Shown here in pieces: positions 43,597 to 55,848 of a stretch of DNA of 64,000 nt (its first letter is position 1; each line of letters begins with the position of its first letter). The notes under the pieces are model-generated. The model was not told where the DNA came from, ran no database searches, and worked only from the letters and a program-made list of their open reading frames with translations. Made by a program: the position numbers and the translations under genes. The stretch is from Galeopsis tetrahit. Its lineage: Eukaryota; Streptophyta; Magnoliopsida; Lamiales; Lamiaceae. Location: the NCBI GenBank assembly GCA_963675135.1, contig OY776120.1, positions 20,922,001 to 20,986,000 of the forward strand, read 5' to 3'.

Positions 43597-44949
43597 TGTT
43601 GGGATATGAATCCTGAAAACAAGTCCTAGTTGATGATATTAAGTTTTGATGGCAAAAAAGCAACTTAAAGTTAATAATATATATGGATAGAAGTCATCCT
43701 AACTAAGTCATCTTGATGAGTCTTATAATCTGAGTTACTGGTCTTATATGTGAAATATGTGAATATTATGAACTGTTAGGAACTGAGCCGATTTTCATAT
43801 AGTATAGACAGCTTATAGAATAGAACTTAGATGTACTCTTCTGTATGTAGTTCAGATGAAGAATAGATAGGTTTTATGTTTGTAAGTTTGTATTGTAATG
43901 TGAATCAACATAGTTAGTTCAGAACAGAAGACTGGAGCAAAGATCAGAAGACTAGACTGGAAGTCAAAACAGAAGACTCTCAAAGACTACAAGAATAAAA
44001 AGACTATGAAGAAAAGTATGATTGAAGTATTCTGATGAAGCTCAGATAAGAAGATAAGAAGTGTGCTTATTAGAGTAAGAACAGTAATACTAAGAACAAT
44101 ATTTTACTGTGCTAAGTCAAAGTTGAAGAATAAGTTTGAAAAACTTATTTTGAAGAAGTAACCGAAATATATTGAAGATATGTTGACTTTAAAACAGTTG
44201 AAGTTAGTTACAAGAAATGATAAGTTACAAAAAGCGGTTTTAGAGTTAGTTGAGAGTTAGTTTTACAAACTGCTAACTGTCATACTAAGTTCTATAAAGA
44301 TCGAGAGATCTTCTACTTGGAAAGACTACTGCTATTACTGATATTCAAGAAATCAAAGAGCTATTCAAGTATTCAAGCAAGAAAACTCGCAGAGTTTGAA
44401 GAAGATCAATACAATGAAGAAGCCACAGATTTGAGAAGAATATTCAAAGGCTACAATCAGAGAAGTTTTACTTTTTAGTTTGTATTTTTGTAAACAAGTG
44501 TTCTAGTTATTTGTAAGATTACTAGTAGATCGAAGATACACTTGGAAGTGTAATAAATAAGATCACAGTCTTAGTCTTGGGACTTTAAGCCACAAGAAAC
44601 TCAAGAAGGAGTTAATAAAACATCACAACTGGGTTTGTGAGAGTGGATGTTGACACTTGATTGAGAAATCTTGTTGAGTAGACGAATTACTTGATACTAA
44701 GAACAGTATTGTTCATTGAGTAAAATTCGTAATCAAAGTTGAGTATAAACTGTAAAGGCTCACATTAAAATATGAAGAGCACTGAACTGATCTGATATAT
44801 AAGAACAATACTATTCAAGAACACTAAATTCTGCATATAACTCTGATATTTTAGGAAAAGTTTTAAAAGTTTATTCACCCCTCCCCTCTAGACTTTTCAG
44901 GCTTATTCTAATCTTAACTCAACTTGGGACCAACAAGTGGTATCAGAGC
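43597..44949 (+). repeat. 5' LTR (43597-44935) and primer site of Copia-F
   Basis: Begins TGTTGGGATATGAATCC, the same start as the Copia-C and -D LTRs, and ends GGGACCAACA before TGGTATCAGAGC at 44938-44949. The outer halves align with Copia-D; the middle is strongly diverged. Confidence 0.85.
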
Positions 44950-45104
44950 AGTAGTTCTTTTGGACTATTGTTTCTAGATTACCAAGAAGACTTTGAGGGA
45001 AAGTCTTACTTGTCCTATTTGAACTGATCCGTGAATTTTACTTCTATTTCAGTCTCATAATACTTCTTCTTGATCTCTTTACTTTACTGATCTTATCTTC
45101 TATC

Positions 45105-45991
45105 ATGGAAACTAATGCTACAAAGTTACTTAAGTTTTCTGTTTCAGATTATGATTACTGGAAGCTTCGAATGGAGGCAATCTTTAGCTCCACTCATGAT
45201 CTCATGGTGTCTGTTGTGAAGGAAGGTCCAATTGTCACAATGACCACAAAAACAACAACTTTGGAACCATACAAAGAAATAGGCGTTCTTGTACCTAAAT
45301 CCAGGTCAGTGCTTACTTCTGAAGAAATGAAACAAAACAATCTGGATAGCATAACCAAGAATTATATTTTACATACCTTACCAAATGAGTATCTTGGTAA
45401 AATATTAAAATGTAAAACATCTAAGGAAATGTGAGATAGATTGGCTGTCCTTTGTGAAGGCACAAGCATGATCAAGGAAAGCAAGCTATCTACTGCAGTC
45501 AAGAAGTTTGAGTCATTCAAAATGAAAACTGGTGAAACTATTGACCAGCTTGATACTCGCTTTACTATAATTATGAATGATCTTGAGGTTTTGGGTAAAA
45601 AGTATACACCTAGGGAGATTAACTTGAGAATCCTTAAGTCTCTAGATGAGAGGTGGAAGATGGTCAAGATGATCATCAAAACCACTCAAGATATTGATAC
45701 TAGCTTGGTCTGCTGGAACTACTTTTCAAACTCTTAAGGCACATGAATTCGAATTAGATGAAGAAGATCCAGTAGTTAGTAGTGACAAAGAGAAATCTAC
45801 CCATAAGAATATTGCTTTTAAGGACTCAACCTCTAGAACATTTAAGAGTAAGTCCTCTAGCATTAAGGATGAACTAGATAAATATGATCTTAGTCTGAAA
45901 GAGCAGATGAGTTTGATGATTAAGAAGTTTATAAGCTGAATAAGAGGTATGGTAGATATAAGCGTTTCTATAAGGATTATACAACTTCTGG
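45105..45991 (+). pseudogene. gag: Copia-F gag, first half
   Basis: METNATKLLKFSVSDYDYWK aligns with the Copia-C/-D Gag start. A TGG-to-TGA change stops the frame at about 45434 (SKEM, stop, DRLAVLCEG). A frame change follows near 45700 at the WSAGTTFQTLKAHEFELDEE block. The gene is then split by a solo LTR at 45992 within a Thr-Ser-Gly stretch. Confidence 0.85.
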
Positions 45992-47275
45992 TGATGAGTC
46001 GGTATTATTGCATACTTTTATGCTTTAATTGAATATTCTTTGTGAATTAAATTTGTATTTTAGTGCATCTTTTCGACTCATTAGTTTGTGACTTCAATTA
46101 CCTTGATATTTTATTTTCTTATTTAATTCAGGAAAAATTGGAGCATTTTGAAAATATATAGACGAGGCCTTCAATGTCGAGCCAAGTAGAAACTCAACCA
46201 CTTGTTGAACTTAACATTCAAATTTGGAAATGTTATAATTCCAAGAATTAATTTGGGAATAAGTTCAGGCCATTATTTATTATCTTTCTATTTGGGCCTA
46301 ACTTTGGCAATTGAGGCACATGGACGTGAAGATTTCTTTGGGCTTTTGGTGTTTTGGAGAATAAGCAGCAGCCTAGACTAAGAAGAGAGGGGAAGCCACC
46401 GTTCTGGAATTCTGGGAAGCAAGCAGCAGGCGGAAATTGAAGCAGCAGTGAGCAATGTGTTTGATTTTATCTATTGTTCTTTTAATTATGTTTAGTAGGT
46501 AGATTGTTATTCTAGTCCGAGGACGTGGAACCTTATATTGATTATGTCTCGATTTTGATTTATATCTCGATTAATTTTGATTTATATCTCGATTTTGTTA
46601 TTACTTGAGTAGATGCTATGCATGTTTGAATTAGGAGTTTAATAGGCTTGATCACCCAATTTTATTCATACATCAATTCTAGCTATCCTATAAATTATAA
46701 TCCGTAATTGTTATAATATTATGGGAATTGTAGCAACTAAGGCAGAACACCTTAGGGAGTAGTAACATCTAGGTTGCATGAAACGAGCGTCTCGTATTCA
46801 TGGTCTAGTTTATCCTATTGTTTTGATTCTTGAATGCGTTCCTCGAGTTGAACATTAGATACATGTTTTAGGGTTATTCGTAGGGATATATTAATTGGTG
46901 GTCCTACCTGCTGATTAATTAAACGTAAGAAACAATTCGAGTTGTTTGGTCGTACCACTGACTTAGGGATAAGATTTGAGATTAAATTGAATTAACCGGG
47001 TTTGTTGAGTGAATTGATATAATTAATTAAGGCGAAACTATCTGAGGGCTAGATCATTTCCATTATTTGAGTCTCGTTATTTTATATTGCAATTTATTAT
47101 TTTTATTGCTTTTTAGTAGAATTAGCAACCACCAACCAACCCCCCCCCCCTATTGCTTTCGTACAAAATTTATTGAATTGAGTTTCACCATTCCCTGTGG
47201 GATCGACCCTTACTTGCCCTACTATATTAGTGGGTAGTTAAGGAATTATTTTTGGGTGCCGACGACAGCACACCA
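45992..47275 (-). mobile_element. Solo LTR of the Gypsy-1 family (1284 bp)
   Basis: Starts TGATGAGTCG and ends CAGCACACCA on the plus strand, i.e. the Gypsy-1 LTR in its native minus orientation. Flanked by TCTGG (45987-45991, 47276-47280). No internal retroelement sequence remains, so LTR-LTR recombination removed it. It contains a C10 run (47145-47154). Closer to the Gypsy-1 LTR than the copy at 52344. Confidence 0.9.
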
Positions 47276-47280
47276 TCTGG

Positions 47281-48755
47281 TAGTAAGGAATCTTCTACTA
47301 ACAGAAGGGACAGAAACTCTTCTAAATGAAGGGATGAAGTCTCCAATGAGAACAGAAGAGGCCGAAACTCATCAGATAGGAAGGATAGGAACTCAGTTGA
47401 TAGAAGGGATAGGAAACATAATCACTCTCCTCTCAAGAAATCTTCTAATGATTCAGTTTGTTATAATTGTGAAAAGCCAGGACATTACATTTGTGAATGT
47501 CTAGATCTGAGTTCAGAATATAGAGAAGAAAGAAAAGATCGAACAGATCGCAGATATGCAAGAGGTAAGAAGGCATTGTTGGTACATAATGATTCTGATA
47601 CGGATTCAAATGAGTTACCATCGTCTTCATCTGAAAATATCTATGGCAATGAAGAAGGAGCACCTCTAATTGATGATCTAGCCATGATGGCAAAGATAGA
47701 ACCTGAGGTATCTTCTGGTACTTCTTTTCGTTCTTGTGATAGTTCTGATTCTGATTTAAGTGATACTGTTGATAGTGGAGTAGGAAGTAGTCTTCATCAT
47801 TCCAATGGAGTGACTGAAGAAGACCTTCTACTTGCTAACAAAACATTCATGAAAGTTAGTGCGACAACATTGCTTTTAGACAAGAAATCATTAATCTATG
47901 TGAAGAACAATCTAAAGTTGATCCTAGTATAACTACCTTGAATAGGCGCTTATCAAAAGAGTTGTCTCAACTCAAAGAAAAGTACTCAGTCACTGATAAG
48001 TTATATCAGGATCTGCTCAAGACTTAATCCATAGAAACTAATGAGTTCAATTACTTAAAGATTAAGTGTGAAAAACTTGCAGAGCGTAATCGATTCTTAG
48101 AATCTGAAGTATTGAGCTTGAATCTAAAGCTAGCTGATATGATGAAATCTTCTCAAGTTAATCAACACTTATCAGACAGGTATAGAGCTCCTAATGATAA
48201 AAGTGGAATAGGTGCTGATGTGCCTAGTTCACTTACTTCAGAATTTAAGAACACTAATGGTGCTAGCTCAAGTTCTTTACCGTTAGATAAAGGAAAGAAA
48301 CCTATGGAATATGATGAGGGTACTAAACCTAAAGTACAGTCTAAATACATTCCTCCTACTACCAAGAATGATAAAAACAAAAATGTATTAAGACAAGTAC
48401 AGTCTAGACCATATCAGTAGAGTTATACTCAGATGCCTAGATCAGAACAGTTCTGGCATCAGCAGAGGTATACTCAGAATAGTAGGCCCAGACAAGCACA
48501 GTATGGTTGGAAACAGCCTAGACCTCCTTTTATAAGGCAGTCTCAGCTGTACTCAACCAAACCAAGGAAATATGTACCTCCTTATTGTAATCAACTTGTT
48601 CTTTATCCTCCACCTTTATCTTATGATATTATTAGTGAGGATAGACCTAAACACATCTATAAGCCATATGGTCCACAAGCTTTTAGGCCATATTCGAACT
48701 ATTACAAACATATTGATCTTATTCAGAAAGAGGTTGAACCAAGGAAAGGTTACCT
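47281..48755 (+). pseudogene. gag: Copia-F gag, second half
   Basis: Resumes after the solo LTR with an Arg/Ser-rich stretch (DRRDRKHNHSPLKK), the zinc knuckle CYNCEKPGHYICEC, the acidic region DSDTDSNELPSSSSE, a broken coiled coil (frame changes near 47865 and a TAA near 48025) and the Tyr/Pro-rich tail RPPFIRQSQLYS and YKPYGPQAFRPYS. It ends at KGYL, where unrelated sequence replaces the rest. Confidence 0.85.
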
Positions 48756-49985
48756 GACACGTATTTTTCAATACTCACCTCTCAAGTGTAAGAGGATCCT
48801 CGTAGTAAAAGTAAGTGCCCGGTTAAATTATCGAACCACGAGACTAGTTAGCTAACGTAGCCTTAGTGTTATACGCGTCACGTAATTATAGTGAAAAAAC
48901 ATGGGGTGAGCTATTAAAACTAAATGCAAAAATCAACAAGATAAAAACTAACTAGAAAAAACAGTTAAAACGATGATCAAATATCAAATGTGAGAAGTAG
49001 TGTTCGGGTGTTCGTCATTGTGTGGAAAATTGAGTTAATGGTCGACTTTTATGTGCAATTCATTAGGTGGAACTTGATAGAAGCAATCACGAGTGCATTT
49101 CTCTACTAAATCACCTAGGATCGAGAGGATGAATAGAGGCGTTCCTACCAGGGTAATCACACAACTAGGGGATTCTACTCTATCTAATTAACTAAACTAA
49201 TCCTTCTTTGTGTTTTTCCACTTGAATACTAACAACCAAACTCCTATGACCTTCTTACTAATTACTCAAATTCTCATTCATGCAATCAATGTAGATAAAT
49301 GGGGTTCTAATGAAAATTACCCAACTCTCGTTGCGATAACCCAATATTTACTCATTCACTCGATTCTCAACCCTCGATTATACTATCTATCCCAATTAAC
49401 CAACTCTTGTTGCATTAATTGGGCTTCACATATAACCTACTAATTGAGTTCTAGCAAATGATCTATCAAAACCCATAAACCTAAACAATATTCCCTCCAA
49501 TGAATTACACAATTAAAATTAAGCTAATAACACAAATTCCATCACAAATAAAAACACCCAAACACCAACAAACGTAGTTAATAATTAAATTAACAATTGA
49601 AATCAAACGCATAAAAGATAAACAATAAAATATGGAATTAAGGAAAAATATCACCTCAAATGGTCTTCAAATCTCCAACACTTGCAATAAAGTAAAATAC
49701 TACATTAAACTAAACTATTGAGTGGGTGGATGGTGTGGGAGGGGAAAGATTTCTCCCAATGAACTACCTTGTTTCGTCGCTTGTGTGCAATGCGTATCCC
49801 CCGAAATTGGCTATTGTTTCCCCAATTGATAATTCATCAAATGGGCCTAGCCCATTAGCTTAAAAAAATCCAGTTGAATGAGATGGGCCCTCTTTAATTA
49901 ATTGTAGCTGCTTTCCAATTGATGGAATGTGTCGTGGGCCTAATTAATTGGAGAAGGTGAAATGGGCTTAGGCCCATAAGCTATT
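48756..49985. repeat. Probable LTR of a second Gypsy-like family
   Basis: Starts TGACACGTATTTTTCAATACTC and contains GGTTAAATTATCGAACCACG close to that end, the same layout as the ATCCACAGGGA phrase near the start of the Gypsy-1 family LTR. It ends in a stretch with AATGGGCTTAGGCCCATAAG, again like the Gypsy-1 family. The right border is uncertain and no target duplication was found. No gene seen; the small frame at 49210-49443 is not convincing. Confidence 0.45.
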
Positions 49986-50654
49986 AAAAATTGGGCGCGG
50001 CTAAAGGCACCCGACTTTCCTATGAGTACACCCACGCGATGAGGACACCCACAAAACGGATGAGGACACCCACCTGGAAAACTAAAAAATATCCCTTATT
50101 TCGCCTCCTCACCTTCCCTCTCCCACGGCGACGACAACCTCCAAAAATTTCGCCAGCGCCGCTCTCGTTACCGGTAGCAGCGCCGCCCTCCCTCTCCACG
50201 TCTTCTCTCGTCATCGTCCCCTCTTCGCCAGCACCGTCCCCGTTTCGCTAGCAGCTCCGCCTCCCCTCCCCACGCGGCGAAAGTACCGCCCTCACTCCCC
50301 ACCCAACTCGCGCGACCATCCCCTCTTCTCCTCCATCGTCTGCCGCGGCAGCTGTCGCCCTCCTCCCAGAGACGCGGTCGCCGTCGCCCTCCTCCCAAAG
50401 ACGCGACCGATGTCGCTCTCCTCCCAAAGACGCGGCCGATGTCGCCCTCCTCCTAGAGACGCGGCCGCCGTCTTCCTCCTCCTAGAGACGCGGCTGCACG
50501 CACCCCTTCTCCACCACCGCCGCCCGTTCCAGGTAGGATTTTTGAAATTTTTAGGAAATTTAGGGTGTTTAGAAAAATTAGGGTTTTTAGAAGTTCGTGA
50601 TTTATTTTCGAACATATTGAGTTTGTATTGTAAATTTTTTCGAACAATCTTATA
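49986..50654 (+). other. GC-rich exon-like fragment with minisatellite
   Basis: Between 50100 and 50525 the sequence is extremely GC-rich and Ala/Ser/Pro-coding in several frames. It ends in GTTCCAGGTAGG, a plausible splice donor, followed by AT-rich intron-like sequence. At 50349-50495 a unit of about 30 bp (CCCTCCTCCCAAAGACGCG with variants) is repeated about five times. Upstream, GAGGACACCCAC occurs twice (about 50040 and 50062). It resembles a captured 5' exon with leader; no family recognised. Confidence 0.4.
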
Positions 50655-52343
50655 AGGTATGGAAAGGAAGAAAACCTAGAATTTCATGTTTTCATATCTT
50701 TGGATGTAAGTGCTTCATTCATGACAATGGGAAGAGTAAATTAAATTCTTTTGATGCCAAAGCAGATGAGGGGATATTTTTAGGATACTCCTCAACTAGC
50801 AAAGCATTTAGAGTGTTTAATTATACTACTCTTTGTATGAAAGAAACACCACATGTTGTCTTTGATGAATCTGTACAAGACTGTGCTGACCATCAGCTCA
50901 GTAAAAAGTTAGATCAAATAAAGCTTCAAACCAATGATGAATCTGAGGTATATGAATATGTACAAGCATACAATCCTTTCCAAAATGTCCTAGATGATGA
51001 TGATGAAAAGGTAAAAGAGAAAGGTAAGTCTTCTAGACCTACTGATATGCCTGAACTGGTTGACTGTTCTCCTGTTAACAAGTCTGCTGATAAGAACCAT
51101 GCTGATATTGATATGCATGATGTTGTTGATAATATAGATGATGAAAGTGTACCTGTTAAGAATAGAAGAACATGGAAATCTGTACACTCTACTGATCTGA
51201 TTATAGATGATTCTAGTAAAGGTGTTAAGACAAGAAGACAATTATTTGAATAACAAGAGGGAACTAATCCATCTCTATTTTGTTGGTGTTGTTTTATGTC
51301 CTATATTGGGCCTAAGACTGTAAATGAAGCTTTGGCGATTAGTAACTGGATAATAGCTATGCAAGAAGAGTTGAATCAGTTCACTTGAAATGATGTTTGA
51401 GAACTTGTTGATAGACCTACTAGACACAATGTGGTAGGCACTAGGTGGATTTTCAAAAACAAAAGAGATGAAAATGATTTTGTTGTTAGAAATAAGGCTA
51501 GATTAGTTGCACAGGGATATTCACAAGCTGAAGGTATTGACTATGATGAAACATTTACTCCTATTGGACGATTAGAAGCCATAAGATTATTTCTTGCCTA
51601 TGCTGCTTACATGAAATTCACTGTCTATCAAATGGATGTAAAAAATGCTTTTCTTAATGGTATACTTGCTGAGGAAGTCTATGTAGAACAACCTCCTGGG
51701 ATTTGAAGTAAAAGGAGATCAAGTATACAAGTTAAAGAAAACTCTTTATGGATTAAAGCAAGCCCCAAGAGCCTGGTATGACACTCTTTCACTGTTCTTA
51801 CTTGAAAATGGTTTTACTAAGGGCAAAGTAGATCGTACTTTGTTCAGAAGAGAAGAAGGGAAAGACATTTTACATGTCCAAATTTATGTAGATGATATCA
51901 TTTTTGGTTCACCTAACAAAAGCTTGAGTGAAAGTTTTTCAAAACCCATGGAAAGTAAATTTGAGATGTCCATGATGGGTGAAATGACTTACTTTCTTGG
52001 TCTTCAAGTAAAACAAACACTTGATGGTATCTTTATAAATCAAGCAAAGTACACTAGAAATCTGTTAGATAAATTTGGTATTAAGACTTGTAAAACTGTT
52101 GGAGTTCCAATGCAACCGACATACAAGATGGATCCAGATGAAAAAGGTAAGTGTGCTGATAAATCCTATTACAATGCTTTAATTGGCTCTTTGCTCTATC
52201 TTACTGCTAGTATGCCGGATATTGCTTTTTTCAGTTGGTGTGTGTGCTAGATTTCAGGCCAACCCCAAGGAAAGTCATTTGGAAATTGCCAAAAGAATAT
52301 TGAAATATATAAAGGGAACTATTAATCGAGGATTATGGTATCC
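50655..52343 (+). pseudogene. pol: Copia-F integrase end and reverse transcriptase
   Basis: Re-enters pol at VWKGRKPRISCFHIFGCKCF, the integrase C-terminal region, then KADEGIFLGYSSTSKAFRVF, the acidic linker, and RT with KNKARLVAQGYSQAEG, DVKNAFLNGILAEEVYVEQPPG and YVDDIIFGS (51885). Stops include TAA after RQLFE (about 51251) and TGA codons near 51386-51400; frame changes occur near 51702 and 52228. The end of gag, the protease and the first half of integrase are missing. The frame is cut at GLWYP by a solo LTR. Confidence 0.9.
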
Positions 52344-53596
52344 TGGTGTGCTGTCGCCGGCACCCAAAAATAAATACCTTAACTAACCACTATGCAGTAG
52401 GGAAGTAAGGGTCGATCCACAGGGACTAGCAAATTTTATTAGCATTTCGAGTCAATAAAAACAATTAAAGAGGGGTTTGGAACTGTTGTTTCTAACTCTA
52501 CTGAATAGCAATAAAATAAACAAGTAATAAATAAAATGGAATTCTAGTTCTCGAATTTGCTTCCCCTTGAATAATTTTCAAACACAATTAAATATCTCAA
52601 CTCTTCTTTGAATCTTGCCCCTAAACCAGTGGTACAACCAAACTAGTTCGAATTATTTCTTAAGTTAAATTAATTAAAAGGTACGACCTCTAATTAACAT
52701 ATTCTAATGAATAACCCCAAGACATGTATTTGAGATTCAACTCATAGAATGCATTAACGAACCAAAATAATAGAGCAAACTAGACTATGAATACGAGACG
52801 CTCGTTTCATACAACCTAGACTTCGCTATCCCTATAGTGTTTTGCCCTATTTGCTACTCCAATTACACAATTATAACAATTACGGATTACAACGTGCAAT
52901 ATAGCTAGAAATAATTAATTAATCATGTAAGTTGATCAGGCTCACAAAATAATTAAACATCACATGCATAACATAAAACAAATAACAAAGAAATCAAATA
53001 GAAGGGTTGAGAAATTCGTTACTAAATAATCGAGAATTAAATCATAACAAAGGTTTACGCCTCCTCAAACTAGAAAACAAAATTAGCCGAACATGGCTAT
53101 AAAAATCTCACGGAAGACTCTCATAGGAACTCTCTTCTCAAAACTCACGGCTGCTCGGTGCTGTGTTCCTCCACATGGGGATCAAAATATATAACTCCCC
53201 AAGCCTTGCTGCTCACGTCAATCTTTAGAATTAGGGATTCAACATCCTTAGCCCATGGACCTATTAGTTGGCCTTTAATTTAAATTGTAAATATGGAATT
53301 TTGAGTTGGGCTCGGAACAGGGACTCCAAGTACTGTTGGCCGGGCCCATTTTTTCACCATTGGGCCATTTTCTCATTATAGGCTCGTTTGGCTCCCAATC
53401 GACGTCTTCTCACACAAGCGGCTTGTCCATGTATCTTCAAAATTCTTCAATTACCTCTAAATTAAATAGAAAATAAAATATCAAAGTATATGAAGATACA
53501 AAGTAATAAGTCGAGAAAACACAATAAAATATGAAATTAATTCTCATATAATTCTCAATAAAAGCATAAAATATATGTAATAATCTCGACTCATCA
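52344..53596 (+). mobile_element. Solo LTR of the Gypsy-1 family (1253 bp), opposite orientation
   Basis: Starts TGGTGTGCTGTCGCCGGC and ends CGACTCATCA, flanked by TATCC (52339-52343, 53597-53601). Removing it and one TATCC rejoins the Copia-F RNase H region. More diverged from Gypsy-1 than the copy at 45992. Confidence 0.9.
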
Positions 53597-53601
53597 TATC
53601 C

Positions 53602-54103
53602 TTCAGATGATGATATATTTTGAAGTGGTTATTCAGATTCTGACTTTGGTGGTTGTAGGATATATAGAAAATCAACTTCAGGATCTTGTCAATTCTTAGG
53701 TACTAAGCTCATTTCATGGTTTTCAAAGAAACAAACGAGTGCAGCAACTTCTACTACTGAAGCAGAATATATGGCTGCAGGTAGTTGTTGTAGTCAGCTT
53801 CTTTGGCTAATGCAACAACTCAGAGACTACAACATTGTGGAATCTAATGTACCTATATTCTGTGACAGCAATAGTGCCATTGCTAATACTCAAAATCCCA
53901 TTTTACATACTAAGTGCAAGCATGTAGATGTTAGGCATCATTTTATTAGGAATATTCATATTGAAAAAAAGAACATTCGTATGGAAAAGATTCATACTGA
54001 TCTTCAAAGAGTTGATATTTTTACAAAACCTTTGGCTAAAACAAGATTCAGTGAGCTATGCATAAGTTTAGGACTGATAGAAATGGATCCTTCTTGCATA
54101 TAG
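53602..54103 (+). pseudogene. pol: Copia-F RNase H
   Basis: Continues with GYSDSDFGGC, KSTSGSCQFLGTKLISWFSKK, TTEAEYMAAGSCCSQLLW, FCDSNSAI and KHVDVRHHFIRN to a stop at 54101. A stop early in the segment (after SDDDIF) was acquired. The catalytic acidic residues (D in GYSDSDFGG, E in TEAEY, D in FCDSN) are retained. Confidence 0.85.
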
Positions 54104-55057
54104 AATTGTACTAACATTTCAGGTATTGTGCTGATACCAAGAGTAGATCAGTAAACCACCAGAACAATTATCAAAAGGATAAATCAAAAGGATAAGACTA
54201 TACTAGATCAATTACATTCATCACAAAACAGGTAAAAAGGTTACTAAGGTAACTAATCCCGATGAGGAAGCTGGTAAAGCCGAGGGAACATGAGAATAAA
54301 CATCTAAGGGGGAATCTATGATTTCTTAAATATCCTTTGTGTTGACTCAGAACACTAGTCACCTTAGAACAGACCTTGTTACAATCGTTGAATTAATTAT
54401 TCTTTACTATTCTGTATTGTATTTCACCCATATTACTTGAACTAACACTTCTACCAAGGTGAAACAGGCACATAAGAAGTTGGCTCAGTTGAAGGGGGAA
54501 TTCAACTGAAGTTACAGTACGCATCCGATGTTACTATGCTGACATCAAGAAGTGATCTGATCTTCAAAAAGGTCATACTCAGCTGATCACTGTACTCAGC
54601 TAAATCCATATATGTAATTTCCATTATAGTTAAAGTGTGAAAATTGATGCAAAATTGTGTTGGAAACAACTGTGCTGATATACATCAGAACAATATTTTG
54701 CCTTCAAAAATTTCTAAGTCAAAATTTTGTCAAATTAGATTACTAATAGAGAGGATTAATACACTCTACTATTTTTAAAACCTAATTTGGTGGTGTATCT
54801 ATCAAATGCACATTGGCTCCAAAATTGAAAAGGGATTTTGAATACGAACGATTTTCTTAAAACCCATGATCTAAAACTGAATCCACACCACAGATCGTGC
54901 AATTCTAACTCAATCCTAGCCCTAGATCTTTCTTGAATTTTATTATATCGATCATAATTACATCATCTTCTCCACTTTTCATTTCTACCAATTTCACAAA
55001 CACTCGAAACTTCATATCTCTCAATCTCTGTTTTCTTCATTTCTATCATACAACTAA
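54104..55057 (+). other. Spacer between RNase H and ORF3 of Copia-F
   Basis: Non-coding, AT-rich, with two AAGGGGGAA polypurine tracts at 54306-54315 and 54491-54502, collinear with those of Copia-C. No gene seen. Confidence 0.6.
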
Positions 55058-55848
55058 TGGCGATTATTGAGTTTCGTAACGACAACAATGAAGTTGTGGG
55101 AACTTTTAATCCTGTAAAATGGGTTAAATAGAAAGGCGTATTCGTTGAAAATGTTGTGAGGAATCAAACCATTCTCACCCTGTGTGAGGAATCGAGTCTT
55201 CGCACATATCTCGAATGGTATCCAAAGAAGGTTTTTGAACCTGAGGTGATGGAGTTCTTCTTACAGCTTGATGGTGATAATGATACGCTGAAGACATTTA
55301 TTTCGGGCAAAAGGATAACTTTGGCGAGAGATCATCTGGCCATTGCTTTTGACCTACCTGTAGGGCCAGTACATATATCTTCGTATATGGAAAGCAAGGA
55401 GAAGCTTTGTGTTGAGAAATGGACCGGTGAAGAAGCTGAAAATTTAACCAACTTGAAGAAACCGATTCTTCCAGAGCCATTGCGATTCCTGATGGACATT
55501 GCCGGAAAAATATTATTAGGTCAACATCACAGTCAAGATGCCCTTACAAATCTAAAGATTAGGGTTATGGCCGCGATTATTCACAAGGTTGATGGAGATT
55601 GGCAAGGTTTTTTTCCTTGAGAGACTAATGTTAGAGAAGGAAAAGATTTTGTTTAATGAATCTTCGAAGGAGTTCACTGTAAAAGCCATGATTGGTTTTG
55701 GAAATAAGTTGAGCATTCTTTTGCCAACTATTGCAAGTGAGAAGGTTGATTGGAGTAAGCCTAAGAAATTCCATCAAGGGAAATTTCTTTTCAAGAAGGA
55801 AGCTTTAGTGAGTGATGATGGGGAATCTGGTGGATCTATGTTCAAATC
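55058..55848 (+). pseudogene. Copia-F third ORF, conserved N-terminal domain
   Basis: From MAIIEFRNDNNEVVGTFNP, with a stop (TAG) after about 24 codons, then a frame at 55156-55620 with TYLEWYPKKVFEPEVMEFF, SGKRITLARDHLAIAFDLP and LRFLMDIAGKILLG, and a shifted continuation (55589 on) with GFGNKLSILLPTIASEKVDW. It matches the Copia-C ORF3 domain block by block, showing that this ORF is a lasting part of the family. It is cut at 55848 by the Copia-D LTR. Confidence 0.75.

Larger units (their letters stand above)
43597..55848 (+). mobile_element. Copia-F: old degraded Sirevirus-like Copia, host of several insertions
   Basis: 5' LTR, primer site, gag, pol and the start of the third ORF can be followed in order on the plus strand, with many stops and frame changes throughout. 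It contains two solo Gypsy LTRs, one large replacement, and is cut at 55848 by Copia-D. Its 3' end is outside the window. It is related to Copia-C and -D but clearly diverged, so it represents an older wave. Confidence 0.85.
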
